Positions 24,778-33,779 of a stretch of DNA of 64,000 nt are shown one piece after another. A model generated the notes under the pieces. It did no database searches and was not told the origin of the DNA. It worked only from the letters and a program-made list of their open reading frames with translations. Location of the stretch: assembly GCF_004570385.1 (NCBI RefSeq), contig NZ_SPQL01000001.1, positions 310,001 to 374,000 of the forward strand, in the 5' to 3' direction. The number at the start of each line of letters is the position of its first letter. Positions within the stretch are counted from its first letter, which is position 1. Origin of the DNA: Blastococcus sp. CT_GayMR19 (GTDB lineage: Bacteria > Actinomycetota > Actinomycetes > Mycobacteriales > Geodermatophilaceae). The position numbers and the translations under genes are program-made.

Positions 24778-26645
24778 CTCACGATCAGGAGGAAGGCGAG
24801 CAGCACGCCGACGCCGGCGACCGCCTGGACGTAGTACTGGTGCAGCAGCCCGGTCTGCGGTCGGCGGGCGGCCGCACCTGCCCGCCGGCAGGCGCGGGCG
24901 GTGCCCCGGACGGCGCCGTCGATCACGCCTGTGTCGGCCCGCGCGGAGGCGGCAGCGGCCCGGGTGACCGCCCGTGCGACGCCCCGCACCGCGCCGTCGA
25001 TGGCGCGGTCGTCCAGGGCAGCGGCCACCCGGGCCACCGCCATTGCCGGCGCCGGGGACAGCAGTCGCCGCAGGCCGACCCAGGTCCCGAGCGGGCCCCG
25101 TTCGAGAGCCCGGACCACACCGGGCCGCGCCCGGACCACGACGACCGAGACCACGAGCGCGGCCACCGCGAGGACCCCGCCCAGCAGGAGGCCGCCCAGG
25201 TCCACGGGTTGCGCCTCGACACCGAGCACGTCCTCCAGCGCACCCGCCACCGCGGGCACCGCCAGCGCGCCAAGGCCGGCGGCCGCGATCGCGAACACCA
25301 CAGCGGTGGCGGTGGCCGGCACCGGGACCCGCCGCGTGCCAGGTTCCTCGTCGTCCAGCGGCTCGTCGCCCGTGGGCGCGGCGAGGACGACAGCGATGAT
25401 CTTGGCGGCGTACACCGCCGAGATCACCGCGGCCGCCAGACCGAGCACGCGCAGCGGTGCGCTGTCGGCCTCGGCGAGGATGCCCTCCTTGGTCGCCCAC
25501 AGGGACAGCGGGGGAATCCCGGCCAGCGCCAGCGCAGCCACGGTGGCCGCGGCGCCGATGCCCGGATAGCGCCGCGCCGCGCCACGCAGCCCGGGCAGCT
25601 GCTTGGTGCCCAGCGCCGTCAGCCATGACCCGGCGGCGACGAAGAGACCGGCCTTGACCGCCGCGTGGGCGACCAGCTGGCCCGTCCCACCTGCGGTCGC
25701 ACCGATCCCGGCAGCGAGGACGACGAAGCCGATCTGGGCGGCGGTGCTGGCGGCGAGGAGCTGCTTGAGGTCCCGCTGCGCCACGGCGACCGCGCCGAGC
25801 ACGAGCGCGGTGAGCGCGCCCGCCCAGGCGGCGGCGGTGGCCGCCCAGCCGGTGGCCGCGAGCAGCGGCTGCGTGCGCAGGAGCAGATATCCACCGGCCG
25901 CGACCATGGTCGCCGAGTGGAGCAGCGCGCTCACCGGGCTCGGCCCGGACATGGCGCCGGAGATCCATGCGGAGAAGGGCATCTGCGCGGACTTGCCCAG
26001 CGCCGCGACCAGCACGCCGGCCGCGGCCAGGTCCAGCCAGCCGCCGTCCGCGGTCGCGAGGTCCTCGAGGACGAGCCCGCCCGTCCCGGCGAGCGCGGCA
26101 CCGGCCGCGACGTAGAGCCCGAGGTCGCCGGCGCGCGTGGTGAGGAACGCCCGGGTCCCGTCGTTCAGCTTGCCCGGGTCCTGCCACCGGTACCCGATCA
26201 GCGCATACGACGTCGCGCCCATCACCTCCCACGCCAGCAGCAGCGCCGGGAACGTGGTGGCGGTGACCGTGGCCAGCATCGCCGCGATGAAGAGCAGGAA
26301 GTAGCCGAAGAAGCGGGCACGCGCCGCCTCCGGGGGCAGGTCGACGACGGCGAACACGGTGGTCAACAGCGCCACGGAGGCGACCAGGACCACGAGAACG
26401 GCGGACAGCCCGTCGACGGCCGCCCCGAGCTCGCCGCCCGGGATGATCCCCAGGAACGGCGCCGACAGTCGAGGTCGGTCACCGGCGACCAGCGCCGCCA
26501 GCGCGAGGGCACCGACGGTGGCCAGCACGGCGGCGGGCCCGGCGACGCGATCGGCCCGCCGGCCCGTTCCGAGCAGCAGGACTCCGAGCACGGCCGGCAG
26601 GAGGACGAGGGCGCCCAGCGCCGTCGTTCCCAGGGACCCGCTCAT
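24774..26645 (-). CDS. nuoL: Complex I-type antiporter subunit NuoL
   Basis: 623 residues. The N-terminal antiporter core shows LLLAWEVMGATSYALIG, the PFSAWISGAMSGPSPVSALLHSATM-type block that carries the channel residues, and LLAASTAAQIGF. The C-terminal part, which in complex I forms the lateral helix HL, is present but Arg/Ala-rich (positions about 510-600), and ends with one more hydrophobic stretch. The ATG start overlaps the nuoK stop (ATGA). No peripheral-arm genes follow. Confidence 0.9.
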   Translation of the reverse strand: MSGSLGTTALGALVLLPAVLGVLLLGTGRRADRVAGPAAVLATVGALALAALVAGDRPRLSAPFLGIIPGGELGAAVDGLSAVLVVLVASVALLTTVFAVVDLPPEAARARFFGYFLLFIAAMLATVTATTFPALLLAWEVMGATSYALIGYRWQDPGKLNDGTRAFLTTRAGDLGLYVAAGAALAGTGGLVLEDLATADGGWLDLAAAGVLVAALGKSAQMPFSAWISGAMSGPSPVSALLHSATMVAAGGYLLLRTQPLLAATGWAATAAAWAGALTALVLGAVAVAQRDLKQLLAASTAAQIGFVVLAAGIGATAGGTGQLVAHAAVKAGLFVAAGSWLTALGTKQLPGLRGAARRYPGIGAAATVAALALAGIPPLSLWATKEGILAEADSAPLRVLGLAAAVISAVYAAKIIAVVLAAPTGDEPLDDEEPGTRRVPVPATATAVVFAIAAAGLGALAVPAVAGALEDVLGVEAQPVDLGGLLLGGVLAVAALVVSVVVVRARPGVVRALERGPLGTWVGLRRLLSPAPAMAVARVAAALDDRAIDGAVRGVARAVTRAAAASARADTGVIDGAVRGTARACRRAGAAARRPQTGLLHQYYVQAVAGVGVLLAFLLIVR

Positions 26646-26959
26646 CCGCGCAGGTCCGTAGCCATGTCGACCATGTCGACCTGCCGCGCCCGGTAGATGG
26701 CCACCGTCACGGCAAAGCCCATGGCCATCTCCACCGCCATGACGACCAGGGCCACGACGACGAGCATCTGCGCATCCGGCAGCTCCGGGGCGATGAAGTA
26801 CCAGGCCGCTCCGCCGGCCAGCAGGACGCCGTTGAGGACCAGCTCGAGGCCCATCATCACCATCACGATCGACTGCTGGGACAGCGCGCCGAACAGCCCG
26901 ACGCCGATCAGGCCGGCGGCGACGGTGAGCACGATCTGCAGCACCAGTTCGGCGGTCAC
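26642..26959 (-). CDS. nuoK: Complex I-type subunit NuoK
   Basis: 105 residues, three membrane segments, the usual NuoK length. The conserved Glu in the second helix is present (VMMGLELVLNGVLL, Glu about 38) and the third helix has the second conserved Glu (VMAVEMAMGFAV, about 76). It overlaps nuoL and nuoJ by four bases at each end, so the set is translationally coupled. Confidence 0.92.
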   Translation of the reverse strand: MTAELVLQIVLTVAAGLIGVGLFGALSQQSIVMVMMGLELVLNGVLLAGGAAWYFIAPELPDAQMLVVVALVVMAVEMAMGFAVTVAIYRARQVDMVDMATDLRG

Positions 26960-27537
26960 CGCGGCAGCCCGCCAGGAATCGGGTCGTCCGGCCGCTTCGC
27001 GGCGAGGTCCGCGCCGAAGCGGTCGTAGCGCCCGCGCGCGGTGGCGAGCACCGTGCCGGCGAGGATGGTCGCGAACAGCCCGATGCCGATCATCAGCATG
27101 ACCAGCATGTGGCTGCCCATGATCGCCTCGCCGAGCTGACGGGTGCTGTCTTCCGGCCGCTCGGTACGCCCGATCGGCCAGTCCACCGTCCAGATCCCCA
27201 CGACCAGGACGACGAACGCCACGGCGCCGGTGAGGGCCGAGCCGCGGGCGTTGTGCACCATCGTCATCGGCATCAAGCCGGCCGGGTTCATCATGAACAT
27301 GATCATGAAGACGGCCATGATGGCCATCTCGATCGTCATCATCAGCGCCGTTACCACGGCCAGGTAGACGAGGTCGAAGGCCAGCAGGACGCCGGCCACC
27401 GCCAGGAACGAGGCGAGGAGGGCGAAGGTCGCCCGGGCCATCGAGTCGACCACGAAGACCGCGATCCCCCCGGCCACCGACAGCACACCGAGCACGACCA
27501 CGGCCGCGATCGTCCAGCCCGACAGGTCGGTCAGCAC
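26956..27537 (-). CDS. nuoJ: Complex I-type subunit NuoJ
   Basis: 193 residues with five hydrophobic segments. The third helix, where NuoJ has its pi-bulge and conserved acidic residues, reads DLVYLAVVTALMMTIEMAIMAVFM, unusually rich in Met. I choose the GTG at 27537 because GGAGGAGG lies 6 bases upstream and the longer in-frame extension is nuoH read in another frame. It is the fourth gene of the block and overlaps nuoK. Confidence 0.88.
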   Translation of the reverse strand: MLTDLSGWTIAAVVVLGVLSVAGGIAVFVVDSMARATFALLASFLAVAGVLLAFDLVYLAVVTALMMTIEMAIMAVFMIMFMMNPAGLMPMTMVHNARGSALTGAVAFVVLVVGIWTVDWPIGRTERPEDSTRQLGEAIMGSHMLVMLMIGIGLFATILAGTVLATARGRYDRFGADLAAKRPDDPIPGGLPR

Positions 27538-27554
27538 GTCCGTCCTCCTCCCGA

Positions 27555-28502
27555 TCAGACCGCGTAGAAGCCGGACAGCAGCAGCACCGCCACCACCAGG
27601 GCCTGCACCAGCGTCACCGGGATCAGCACCGTCCAGGCCACTTCGACCACCCGATCGGGACGCAGCACCGGCAACCGCCGGCCCGCCCAGACCAGGGCGA
27701 CGACGACGGCGACCGTCTTCAGCAGCTGCCACACCGGGCCGGGCAGCCACGGCCCGGAGCCTCCGCCGAGGAACAGCGCCACCGCCATGGCCGCAGTGGC
27801 GCCGAGGAAGATCACCCGGCCCGCCTCCACCAGCAGCCGGTCGACGCCGGAGAGCTCCGAGGTGACGCCGCCGGCGATGTCCGCTCCGGTCGGTGCGCCG
27901 AACGGCCCCCAGAACGCGAAGGCCGCGGCACTGGCGAGGAACACCACGAACGCGACCGGCATCGACACGACGAACCACAGACCGGCCTGCGCCGACAGGA
28001 TGTCCGCCGTCCGTAGGGAGCCCGCCCCCACCCCCACGGTGATCAGGGAGAACATCAGCGGCAGCTCGTAGGCCAGGCCCTGCGCGAGGAACCGGTACCC
28101 CCCGGTCAGCGCGTGGATTGCATTCGGGCCCCAGCCGACCAGCCAGACGGCCGCCCACAACAGCGCCTCCATGGCGTTGAACCACACGAGGTCCGCACTG
28201 CTCGACCACAGGGTCCGGCCACCGATCGGGACGACGGCCATGGACAGCACCGCCAGCACCGGCACAGCAGCAATGCCCGACCGCCACAACAGCCGGTCCG
28301 GGGCGAGCGTCGTCCGCCGCTGCTCGGTCAGGAGGCGAACGCTGGAGCGCACCGGCTCGAGAACCGCCGCCCCTCCCCCGCCCGAGAGCACGACCCGGTC
28401 CACCGCCGCCACCAGCCACCCCAGCCCCAGCGCCACGCCGGTGACCAGCAGGGCCGCGGGCAGCACCCCCCAGGCCGCCGCCGCGGTCTCCGCCTCAGGC
28501 AC
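27555..28502 (-). CDS. nuoH: Complex I-type subunit NuoH
   Basis: 315 residues, about eight membrane segments. NuoH normally forms the quinone-entry chamber with NuoB and NuoD. Recognisable parts are PDRLLWRSGIAAVP, GPNAIHALTGGYRFLAQGLAYELPLMFSL and FWGPFGAPTG. In canonical NuoH the first cytoplasmic loop carries a run of Glu/Arg for quinone coupling (for example YELP); YELP is retained here. It overlaps the upstream fusion gene by 8 bases and lies 17 bases from nuoJ. Confidence 0.88.
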   Translation of the reverse strand: MPEAETAAAAWGVLPAALLVTGVALGLGWLVAAVDRVVLSGGGGAAVLEPVRSSVRLLTEQRRTTLAPDRLLWRSGIAAVPVLAVLSMAVVPIGGRTLWSSSADLVWFNAMEALLWAAVWLVGWGPNAIHALTGGYRFLAQGLAYELPLMFSLITVGVGAGSLRTADILSAQAGLWFVVSMPVAFVVFLASAAAFAFWGPFGAPTGADIAGGVTSELSGVDRLLVEAGRVIFLGATAAMAVALFLGGGSGPWLPGPVWQLLKTVAVVVALVWAGRRLPVLRPDRVVEVAWTVLIPVTLVQALVVAVLLLSGFYAV

Positions 28503-29721
28503 GGGCCTCCTCCGGCTCCGTGTTGGCTGCCGACCGGTCGAGTGCGACGCTGGCGACGATCAGGCGGGCGGTCCCCAGCTCGGTCCCCTCCAGCACCGCG
28601 GCGACCTCGTCAAGCGACGCCGGCGACGCCGGCACGTGCCCGTCGGCGCCCAAGGCCACGTCGCACCACCTGCGTACCCGGTCGAGGACGTCGCCGTCCC
28701 CTGCGCTCCCGCGTTCCGAGGGCAGGTGTCCCGCGCCGCGGACGGTCCATGCCAGCGCCCGCGAGCGACGCACTCGCCGCGCCACGCGCGCGGCCCGGCG
28801 CCGGGCCGTCGCGAGCTCGCTCTGGCCCGTGGAGGCAAGACCATCGCGGGCGCACCGGGCATCGCGTGCGGCGGTCGGCCACCCGGCGACGAGGAGAAGC
28901 GAGGCGAGCTGGTCGAGCGCCGCCCGTTGCGGATGCACGTCCGCCGGAGGAGAGCTCCCGTCGTCAGTGGCGTCCACCCAGGACAGACCGGCACCGGTCA
29001 GGACGTCGCCCTGGAGGTCAGCCCGCAGGAGGAGGCCTGTGGGCCACCCCGGAAGGACGGGTCCGATCGACACCCGAAGGACGTCCAGTGCCAGCCCGTC
29101 CCGATCCGGTGCGGTCTCCGCCATGGGCAGTCCGGCGACTTCGCCGCCGTGATGCATGTGATGACCCGCATGCCCCCCGCCGCCCATGGCGGTGTGGTCC
29201 ATGCCCTCCTGTCTGGAGTGGTCCATCCCCTCGTGGCCCGAGTGGTCCATGCCCGCCATGCCAGCGCGGTCCATGCCCTCGTGGCCCGAGTGATCCATGC
29301 CCTCGTGACGCGAGTGCTCCATGCCCTCGTGAGTCGAGTCGTCCGTGCCCTCCGGCGAGTGACCAGCACCGGCGCGAGCCGGAAGGGCACCATCGACGTG
29401 CTCTTTGGGCGTCGCGGCGCCGAGCGCGTGAAGCGTCTCCTCCAGTCGGTGGTGCAGGTCGGTGGTGGCGCGAAGGTCGACCCGGTGCCGGGGCTGAGCA
29501 ACTTGGGACCACAGGACGTCGATGGCCAGAGCGAGTTGTGGGCCCGGCGTGCCGAGCACGAGGAGGACGTCGGTGTCGGCCGGCGACATCGCCAGCGGCC
29601 AGCCCCGGCGGTCGAGCTCTGCCTCCACCGCCCACCTGCGCTCGACGGTGCCCGGCGCATCGACGATGAGGACGCGGGGTCGGGCGAGTGCCCAGGCCCG
29701 GAGTCGGCGACTCAGGTCCAT
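28495..29721 (-). CDS. Degenerate NuoB-NuoD-like fusion with His/Met-rich repeat
   Basis: 408 residues in three parts. Residues 1-110 resemble NuoB: SPADTDVLLVLGTPGPQLA and VLWSQVAQPRHRV align with the SPRQADLMVVAGT and LYDQMLEPKWV blocks, but none of the four cysteines of cluster N2 is present. Residues 130-195 hold six 8-residue repeats (type HSGHEGMD) plus HHMHHGG, a likely soft-metal or copper-binding region. Residues 200-408 resemble NuoD (VSIGPVLPGWPTGLLLR, LLLVAGWPTAARDA, LAWTVRGAGHL), yet the quinone His of NuoD is replaced. It overlaps nuoA (10 bases) and nuoH (8 bases). I read it as a repurposed connector; the homology is by eye. Confidence 0.65.
   Translation of the reverse strand: MDLSRRLRAWALARPRVLIVDAPGTVERRWAVEAELDRRGWPLAMSPADTDVLLVLGTPGPQLALAIDVLWSQVAQPRHRVDLRATTDLHHRLEETLHALGAATPKEHVDGALPARAGAGHSPEGTDDSTHEGMEHSRHEGMDHSGHEGMDRAGMAGMDHSGHEGMDHSRQEGMDHTAMGGGGHAGHHMHHGGEVAGLPMAETAPDRDGLALDVLRVSIGPVLPGWPTGLLLRADLQGDVLTGAGLSWVDATDDGSSPPADVHPQRAALDQLASLLLVAGWPTAARDARCARDGLASTGQSELATARRRAARVARRVRRSRALAWTVRGAGHLPSERGSAGDGDVLDRVRRWCDVALGADGHVPASPASLDEVAAVLEGTELGTARLIVASVALDRSAANTEPEEARA
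29191..29334 (-). repeat. 24-bp tandem repeat coding HxxHEGMD units
   Basis: Six consecutive 24-base units, each coding eight residues of the type THEGMEHS, RHEGMDHS, GHEGMDRA, GMAGMDHS, GHEGMDHS, RQEGMDHT. The units differ at several codons, so the array is not freshly duplicated. It lies inside the NuoB-NuoD-like gene and supplies many His and Met residues. Confidence 0.85.
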
Positions 29722-30053
29722 CGCAGGGCGCCTTCCCGCCAGACGTAGACCACGCCGACGAGCAGGACGGCCAGGAAGCCGAACATCTCGACGACGGCCC
29801 CGACGCCCATGTCGGCGAGCACCACGGCCCACGGGTACATGAAGATCATCTCCATGTCGAAGGCGAGGAAGAGAATGGTGATCGCGTACCAGCGCGCGTG
29901 ATACCGGGAGGCCGCATGCTGCTGCGGCAGCATGCCCGACTCGAACGGCATGACGTCCGTCGCGCGGCGGGCGATGGCCATCAACGACGACGCACCGTAG
30001 AGAGTGGCCACGAGAGCGCCGACCAGCGCGAAGAGGGACAGGACGGCGAGCAC
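29712..30053 (-). CDS. nuoA: Complex I-type subunit NuoA
   Basis: About 113 residues, three membrane segments. The conserved loop of NuoA is present as PFESGMLPQQHAASRYHARWY, with Ser in place of the usual Cys of YECG, then ILFLAFDMEMIFMYPWA with its conserved acidic residues. I start at the GTG at 30053, 6 bases after GAGAGGA; GTG at 30059 is an alternative. It is the first subunit gene of the block and lies 134 bases downstream of copA on the same strand, so co-transcription with the copper operon is possible. Confidence 0.85.
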   Translation of the reverse strand: MLAVLSLFALVGALVATLYGASSLMAIARRATDVMPFESGMLPQQHAASRYHARWYAITILFLAFDMEMIFMYPWAVVLADMGVGAVVEMFGFLAVLLVGVVYVWREGALRWT

Positions 30054-30187
30054 GGCCACTCCTCTCGCTCGTATCGACCGGTCTGCTCTCGGCTGAACAG
30101 CAAGGCTTATCCGCACGATCGCACGGACGTCTCACACGCTAGGGCCTGCAGCTGCCGCTCACCGCCCCGAGGCCGGGACCGGAGAGA

Positions 30188-32557
30188 TCAGCCCTGGGCT
30201 GTGATACCTGTCAGCGCACCGGGGACGCGCGTGCCGTCCGGACGGTGACCGGCCCCCGCTCCCCCATCGGTCCGGTTCGAGGCAAGGGCCTTGAACCGGC
30301 GCAGCCGCAGGCTGTTGGAGACGACGAACACCGACGAGAACGCCATCGCAGCCCCGGCCAGCAGGGGATTGAGCAGGCCTGCAGCGGCGAGCGGCAGCGC
30401 CGCGACGTTGTAGGCGAAGGCCCAGAAGAGGTTGCCCTTGATCGTGCTCAAGGTCTTCCGGGACAGCCGGATCGCGTCGGCCGCGGCCCGCAGGTCGCCA
30501 CGGACCAGCGTCAGATCACTCGCTTCGATCGCCGCGTCGGTTCCGGTGCCCATGGCGAGACCGAGGTCGGCCTGCGCGAGGGCGGCGGCGTCGTTCACGC
30601 CGTCACCCACCATGGCGACGACCTTGCCCTCGCCCTGGAGCCGCTTGACCACGTCGACCTTCTCCTGCGGCAGCACCTCGGCGATGACCTCCGTGATGCC
30701 CACCTGAGCGGCCACCGACCGGGCCACGGTCTCGTTGTCGCCGGTCAGCAGCACCGGCGTGAGACCGAGGTCGCGCAGCTGGCGGACGGCCTCGGCCGAC
30801 GTCTCCTTGATCGCGTCGGCCACGACGAGGACGCCGCGGGCCGCGCCGTCCCAGCCGGCCACGACCGCCGTCCTGCCCTCTGCCTCAGCGGCGGCCTTGG
30901 CGCGCTCGAGCTCCGCGGGCAGCTGCTGGGACCACTCGGCGAACAGCCGGGACCGGCCGACGATCACGGCGTGACCCTCGACGATCCCCTGGACGCCGAG
31001 CCCCCCGACGTTGCTGAATCCTTCGACCGGTGGCAAGGCGCCCGTGCGCTCGGTGGCCCCCTTGGCGATCGCCTGGGCGATGGGGTGTTCGGAGGCGTCC
31101 TCGAGCGCACCGGCCAGCCGCAGCAGCCGGTCGGCGTCCTCGCCGGACGCCGGGACGACGTCGAGCAGGGTCATGCGGCCGGTGGTGACGGTGCCGGTCT
31201 TGTCCAGGACGACGGTGTCGACCTTGCGGGTGGACTCCAGGACCTCCGGGCCCTTGATGATGATGCCGAGCTGCGCGCCGCGGCCGGTGCCGACCATCAG
31301 CGCGGTCGGCGTGGCCAGGCCGAGGGCGCACGGGCAGGCGATGATCAGGACGGCGACCGTGGCGGTGAAGGCCGCCGTGATCCCGGCCCCCGCGCCGAGC
31401 CAGAAGCCCAGGGTGGCGACGGCCAGGGCGATGACGATGGGCACGAAGATGCCCGACACCCGGTCGGCGAGCCGCTGGACCTCGGCCTTGCCGTTCTGTG
31501 CTTCCTCCACCAGCCGCGCCATCTGCGCGAGCTGGGTGTCGGAGCCGATGCGGGTCGCGCGGACGACGATGCGGCCGCCGGCGTTCATGGTGGCGCCGAC
31601 CACGCCGTCACCGGGTCCGACCTCCACCGGGACGGACTCGCCCGTGAGCATCGAGGCGTCGACGGCCGAGGAGCCCTCGGTGATCACGCCGTCGGTGGCG
31701 ATCTTCTCTCCCGGTCGGACGACGAACAGGTCACCGACGGCCAGTTGGTCGACGGCGATCCGCTCCTCGCGCCCGCCGCGCAGGACGGAGACCTCCTTGG
31801 CACCCAGTTCCAGCAGCGCCCGCAGCGCCGCCCCTGCGCGCCGCTTGGAGCGCGCCTCGAAGTACCGGCCGGCGAGGATCGCCGTGGTCACGCCGGCGGC
31901 CACCTCGAGGTAGATGTTCGCCGCGCCGTCGGTCGCGCTGATGGTCAGCTCGAACGGGTGCGTCATGCCCGGCATGCCGGCGGTACCGAAGAACAGCGCG
32001 TACAGCGACCACCCGAAGGCGGCCAGGGTGCCCATCGAGATGAGCGTGTCCATGGTGGAGGCGCCGTGGCGCAGGTTCGTCCACGCGGCCTTGTGGAAGG
32101 GGTAGGCACCCCAGACCACGACCGGGGCGGCGAGCGTGAGAGAAAGCCACTGCCAGTAGGTGAACTGCAGCGCCGGGATCATCGCCATCGCGATGACGGG
32201 CACCGTGAGCGCGGTGGAGACCAGGAGGCGCTGGCGCAGCGGGGCGACGGGATCCCGCCCGTCGGGCTCCCCGCCTTCCACACCGGTCGTCTCCGCGCGC
32301 GGCGGCTCGGGCAGCCGGGCGGTGTAGCCGGCCTTCTCCACGGCGGCCACCAGGTCATCGGGCGTGACGCCGTCGGCGAAGGTCACCTTGGCCTTCTCGG
32401 TGGCGTAGTTGACCGTGGCGGTGACGCCGTCGAGCTTGTTGAGCCGCTTCTCGATCCGCATGGCGCACGACGCGCAGGTCATGCCGCCGATCGTGAGCTC
32501 GACCTGGTCACCGCCGGCCGGGGTCGGCGATGTCGTGCTGTTCGTCGCGGAGCTCAC
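30188..32557 (-). CDS. copA: Copper-exporting P1B-type ATPase CopA
   Basis: 789-residue Cu(I) ATPase of the cytoplasmic membrane. It has one N-terminal heavy-metal-associated domain with GMTCASC (about 25-31), eight predicted membrane segments, TGES, the transmembrane copper site [11 protein letters not shown], the phosphorylation site [15 protein letters not shown], and [10 protein letters not shown]. It is preceded on the same strand by copZ and a 60-residue His/Met-tailed membrane protein and by csoR, and followed by the nuo-like block. Regulation by CsoR at the 33542 site is likely. Confidence 0.96.
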   Translation of the reverse strand: MSSATNSTTSPTPAGGDQVELTIGGMTCASCAMRIEKRLNKLDGVTATVNYATEKAKVTFADGVTPDDLVAAVEKAGYTARLPEPPRAETTGVEGGEPDGRDPVAPLRQRLLVSTALTVPVIAMAMIPALQFTYWQWLSLTLAAPVVVWGAYPFHKAAWTNLRHGASTMDTLISMGTLAAFGWSLYALFFGTAGMPGMTHPFELTISATDGAANIYLEVAAGVTTAILAGRYFEARSKRRAGAALRALLELGAKEVSVLRGGREERIAVDQLAVGDLFVVRPGEKIATDGVITEGSSAVDASMLTGESVPVEVGPGDGVVGATMNAGGRIVVRATRIGSDTQLAQMARLVEEAQNGKAEVQRLADRVSGIFVPIVIALAVATLGFWLGAGAGITAAFTATVAVLIIACPCALGLATPTALMVGTGRGAQLGIIIKGPEVLESTRKVDTVVLDKTGTVTTGRMTLLDVVPASGEDADRLLRLAGALEDASEHPIAQAIAKGATERTGALPPVEGFSNVGGLGVQGIVEGHAVIVGRSRLFAEWSQQLPAELERAKAAAEAEGRTAVVAGWDGAARGVLVVADAIKETSAEAVRQLRDLGLTPVLLTGDNETVARSVAAQVGITEVIAEVLPQEKVDVVKRLQGEGKVVAMVGDGVNDAAALAQADLGLAMGTGTDAAIEASDLTLVRGDLRAAADAIRLSRKTLSTIKGNLFWAFAYNVAALPLAAAGLLNPLLAGAAMAFSSVFVVSNSLRLRRFKALASNRTDGGAGAGHRPDGTRVPGALTGITAQG

Positions 32558-32607
32558 TGGTTCTCCCTGTCAGAAATTGCTGTGGTGCGTCGGCCGGGGA
32601 CACCCGG

Positions 32608-32790
32608 TCAGCTGCCGGTGTCGCCGCTCATGTCCATGCCGTCGTGGCCGGGGTCGTCCTGCGCCGGCGATTCGGTCTGGTCAGCCGCCGGTCCGACGGG
32701 TCCCACGGAGCTCCCGATGCCTAGGGCCGCGGCGAAGACGACGACCAGACCCACCAGGTAGCCGCCGACCTTGGCAGCAGTGCCGTTCAC
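32608..32790 (-). CDS. Small membrane protein with His/Met-rich tail
   Basis: 60 residues. One membrane helix (VGGYLVGLVVVFAAALGIG, about 7-25) is followed by an extracytoplasmic tail ending GHDGMDMSGD, a short metal-binding-type stretch. The GTG start (32790) follows GGAGGAG, a strong ribosome site. It sits between copZ and copA. Small proteins of this kind are common in actinobacterial copper operons but lack a proven function; a copper relay to CopA is a guess. Confidence 0.75.
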   Translation of the reverse strand: MNGTAAKVGGYLVGLVVVFAAALGIGSSVGPVGPAADQTESPAQDDPGHDGMDMSGDTGS

Positions 32791-32851
32791 GTTTGCTCCT
32801 CCGGGATCGCGGTGCCAGGACGGCGGTCCGGTGTCCCGGACCGCCGGTCCG

Positions 32852-33112
32852 TCACTTGCAGCCGCAACCGCAGCCGGACGAGGTCGCCGACGCCGGCTCC
32901 TCGACCGGCGCCGCGACCTCGTAGCCGGCCTCCTCCACAGCGGCCCGCACGGCGGCGTCGTCGATGTCGGCATCGCTGGTGACGGTGAGGCCGCCGCTGG
33001 CCAGGTCGACGTCGACGCCCGTGACACCAGGCACCTGCGTGACCTCCTCGGTCACCGAGTTGACGCAGTGCCCGCAGGTCATGCCGACGACGGTGTACGT
33101 GGTGGTGCTCAT
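32852..33112 (-). CDS. copZ: Copper chaperone CopZ-like
   Basis: 86 residues. A single heavy-metal-associated fold has the copper-binding GMTCGHC at 10-16, and a C-terminal tail ends GCGCGCK with three extra cysteines, which is unusual for CopZ. It should carry Cu(I) to CopA in the cytoplasm. It lies between csoR and copA on the same strand and follows csoR by about 93 bases. Confidence 0.92.
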   Translation of the reverse strand: MSTTTYTVVGMTCGHCVNSVTEEVTQVPGVTGVDVDLASGGLTVTSDADIDDAAVRAAVEEAGYEVAAPVEEPASATSSGCGCGCK

Positions 33113-33205
33113 CAGGGTGTTCCTCTCGGATCTCTTGTCGTTCTTGCGCCTTGTTCTCGTAGCCGGGACCGGTTGGGTCCCGCTGGTCCTCGACGACGCA
33201 GTGGC

Positions 33206-33511
33206 TCAGGAGCGGACGAGACGGGCGATGGCCTCGGATGCCTCGCGCAGCTTCTGCTCGGCCTCCGGCCCACCCGCGGCGGCCGCTCCGACTACGCAGT
33301 GGCTCATGTGCTCCTCGAGCAGGCCGAGAGCGACGGACTGCAGCGCCTTCGTCATGGCCGAGACTTGCGTGAGGATGTCGATGCAGTACTTCTCGTCCTC
33401 AACCATGCGCTGCAGACCGCGGGCCTGACCCTCGATACGACGAAGCCGCTTGAGGTAGTCGTCCTTGCGGTGGATGTAGCCGTGCGGACCCGCCGACTCC
33501 GTGGTGCTCAT
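33206..33511 (-). CDS. csoR: Copper-sensing repressor CsoR
   Basis: 101-residue all-helical repressor (DUF156). The Cu(I) ligands Cys-His-Cys are visible as YCIDIL (Cys about 43), then EEHMSHC (His about 68, Cys about 72), as in mycobacterial CsoR. RLRRIEGQARGL is the signature N-terminal helix. The start is preceded by a TACCC-N5-GGGTA dyad at 33542, a typical CsoR operator, 31 bases upstream. It heads the copper operon and is divergent from the Csp-like store. Confidence 0.94.
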   Translation of the reverse strand: MSTTESAGPHGYIHRKDDYLKRLRRIEGQARGLQRMVEDEKYCIDILTQVSAMTKALQSVALGLLEEHMSHCVVGAAAAGGPEAEQKLREASEAIARLVRS

Positions 33512-33541
33512 ATCGCCGCTCTCCGCCTCCTGAGAAGCCGA

Positions 33542-33556
33542 TACCCGGTAGGGGTA
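33542..33556. promoter_or_regulatory. CsoR operator upstream of csoR
   Basis: TACCC-GGTAG-GGGTA, with outer bases giving GATACCC...GGGGTACC. CsoR sites are G-tract dyads of this kind. It lies in the 268-base region between csoR and the Csp gene, next to the csoR start. Confidence 0.7.
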
Positions 33557-33688
33557 CCGACTGCCACGACGTTACGACAGCTTTTCGGCGGTTGCAAGTC
33601 CCCTCGGGCCCGACGGGTGGCAACTGCGCGGCCGCACCGGGCAGGGAAGCGACGTCAAAGTCGTGTCGTCGACCCGATCTCGCTGCCA

Positions 33689-33712
33689 TTACCCGCGCGG
33701 GCGTACGGGTAA
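33689..33712. promoter_or_regulatory. Long-spaced TTACCC/GGGTAA dyad upstream of Csp gene
   Basis: TTACCC (33689-33694) and GGGTAA (33707-33712) are separated by 12 bases. It is 68 bases upstream of the Csp-like start. The arms resemble those at 33542, but the spacing differs, so CsoR binding here is only a possibility. Confidence 0.35.
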
Positions 33713-33779
33713 GCGACCGTTGTCGGCGCCTTCCGGTTGGCGTCTGCCGCCCGCGCCGGCATCGAGAGGAGTGACCGTC

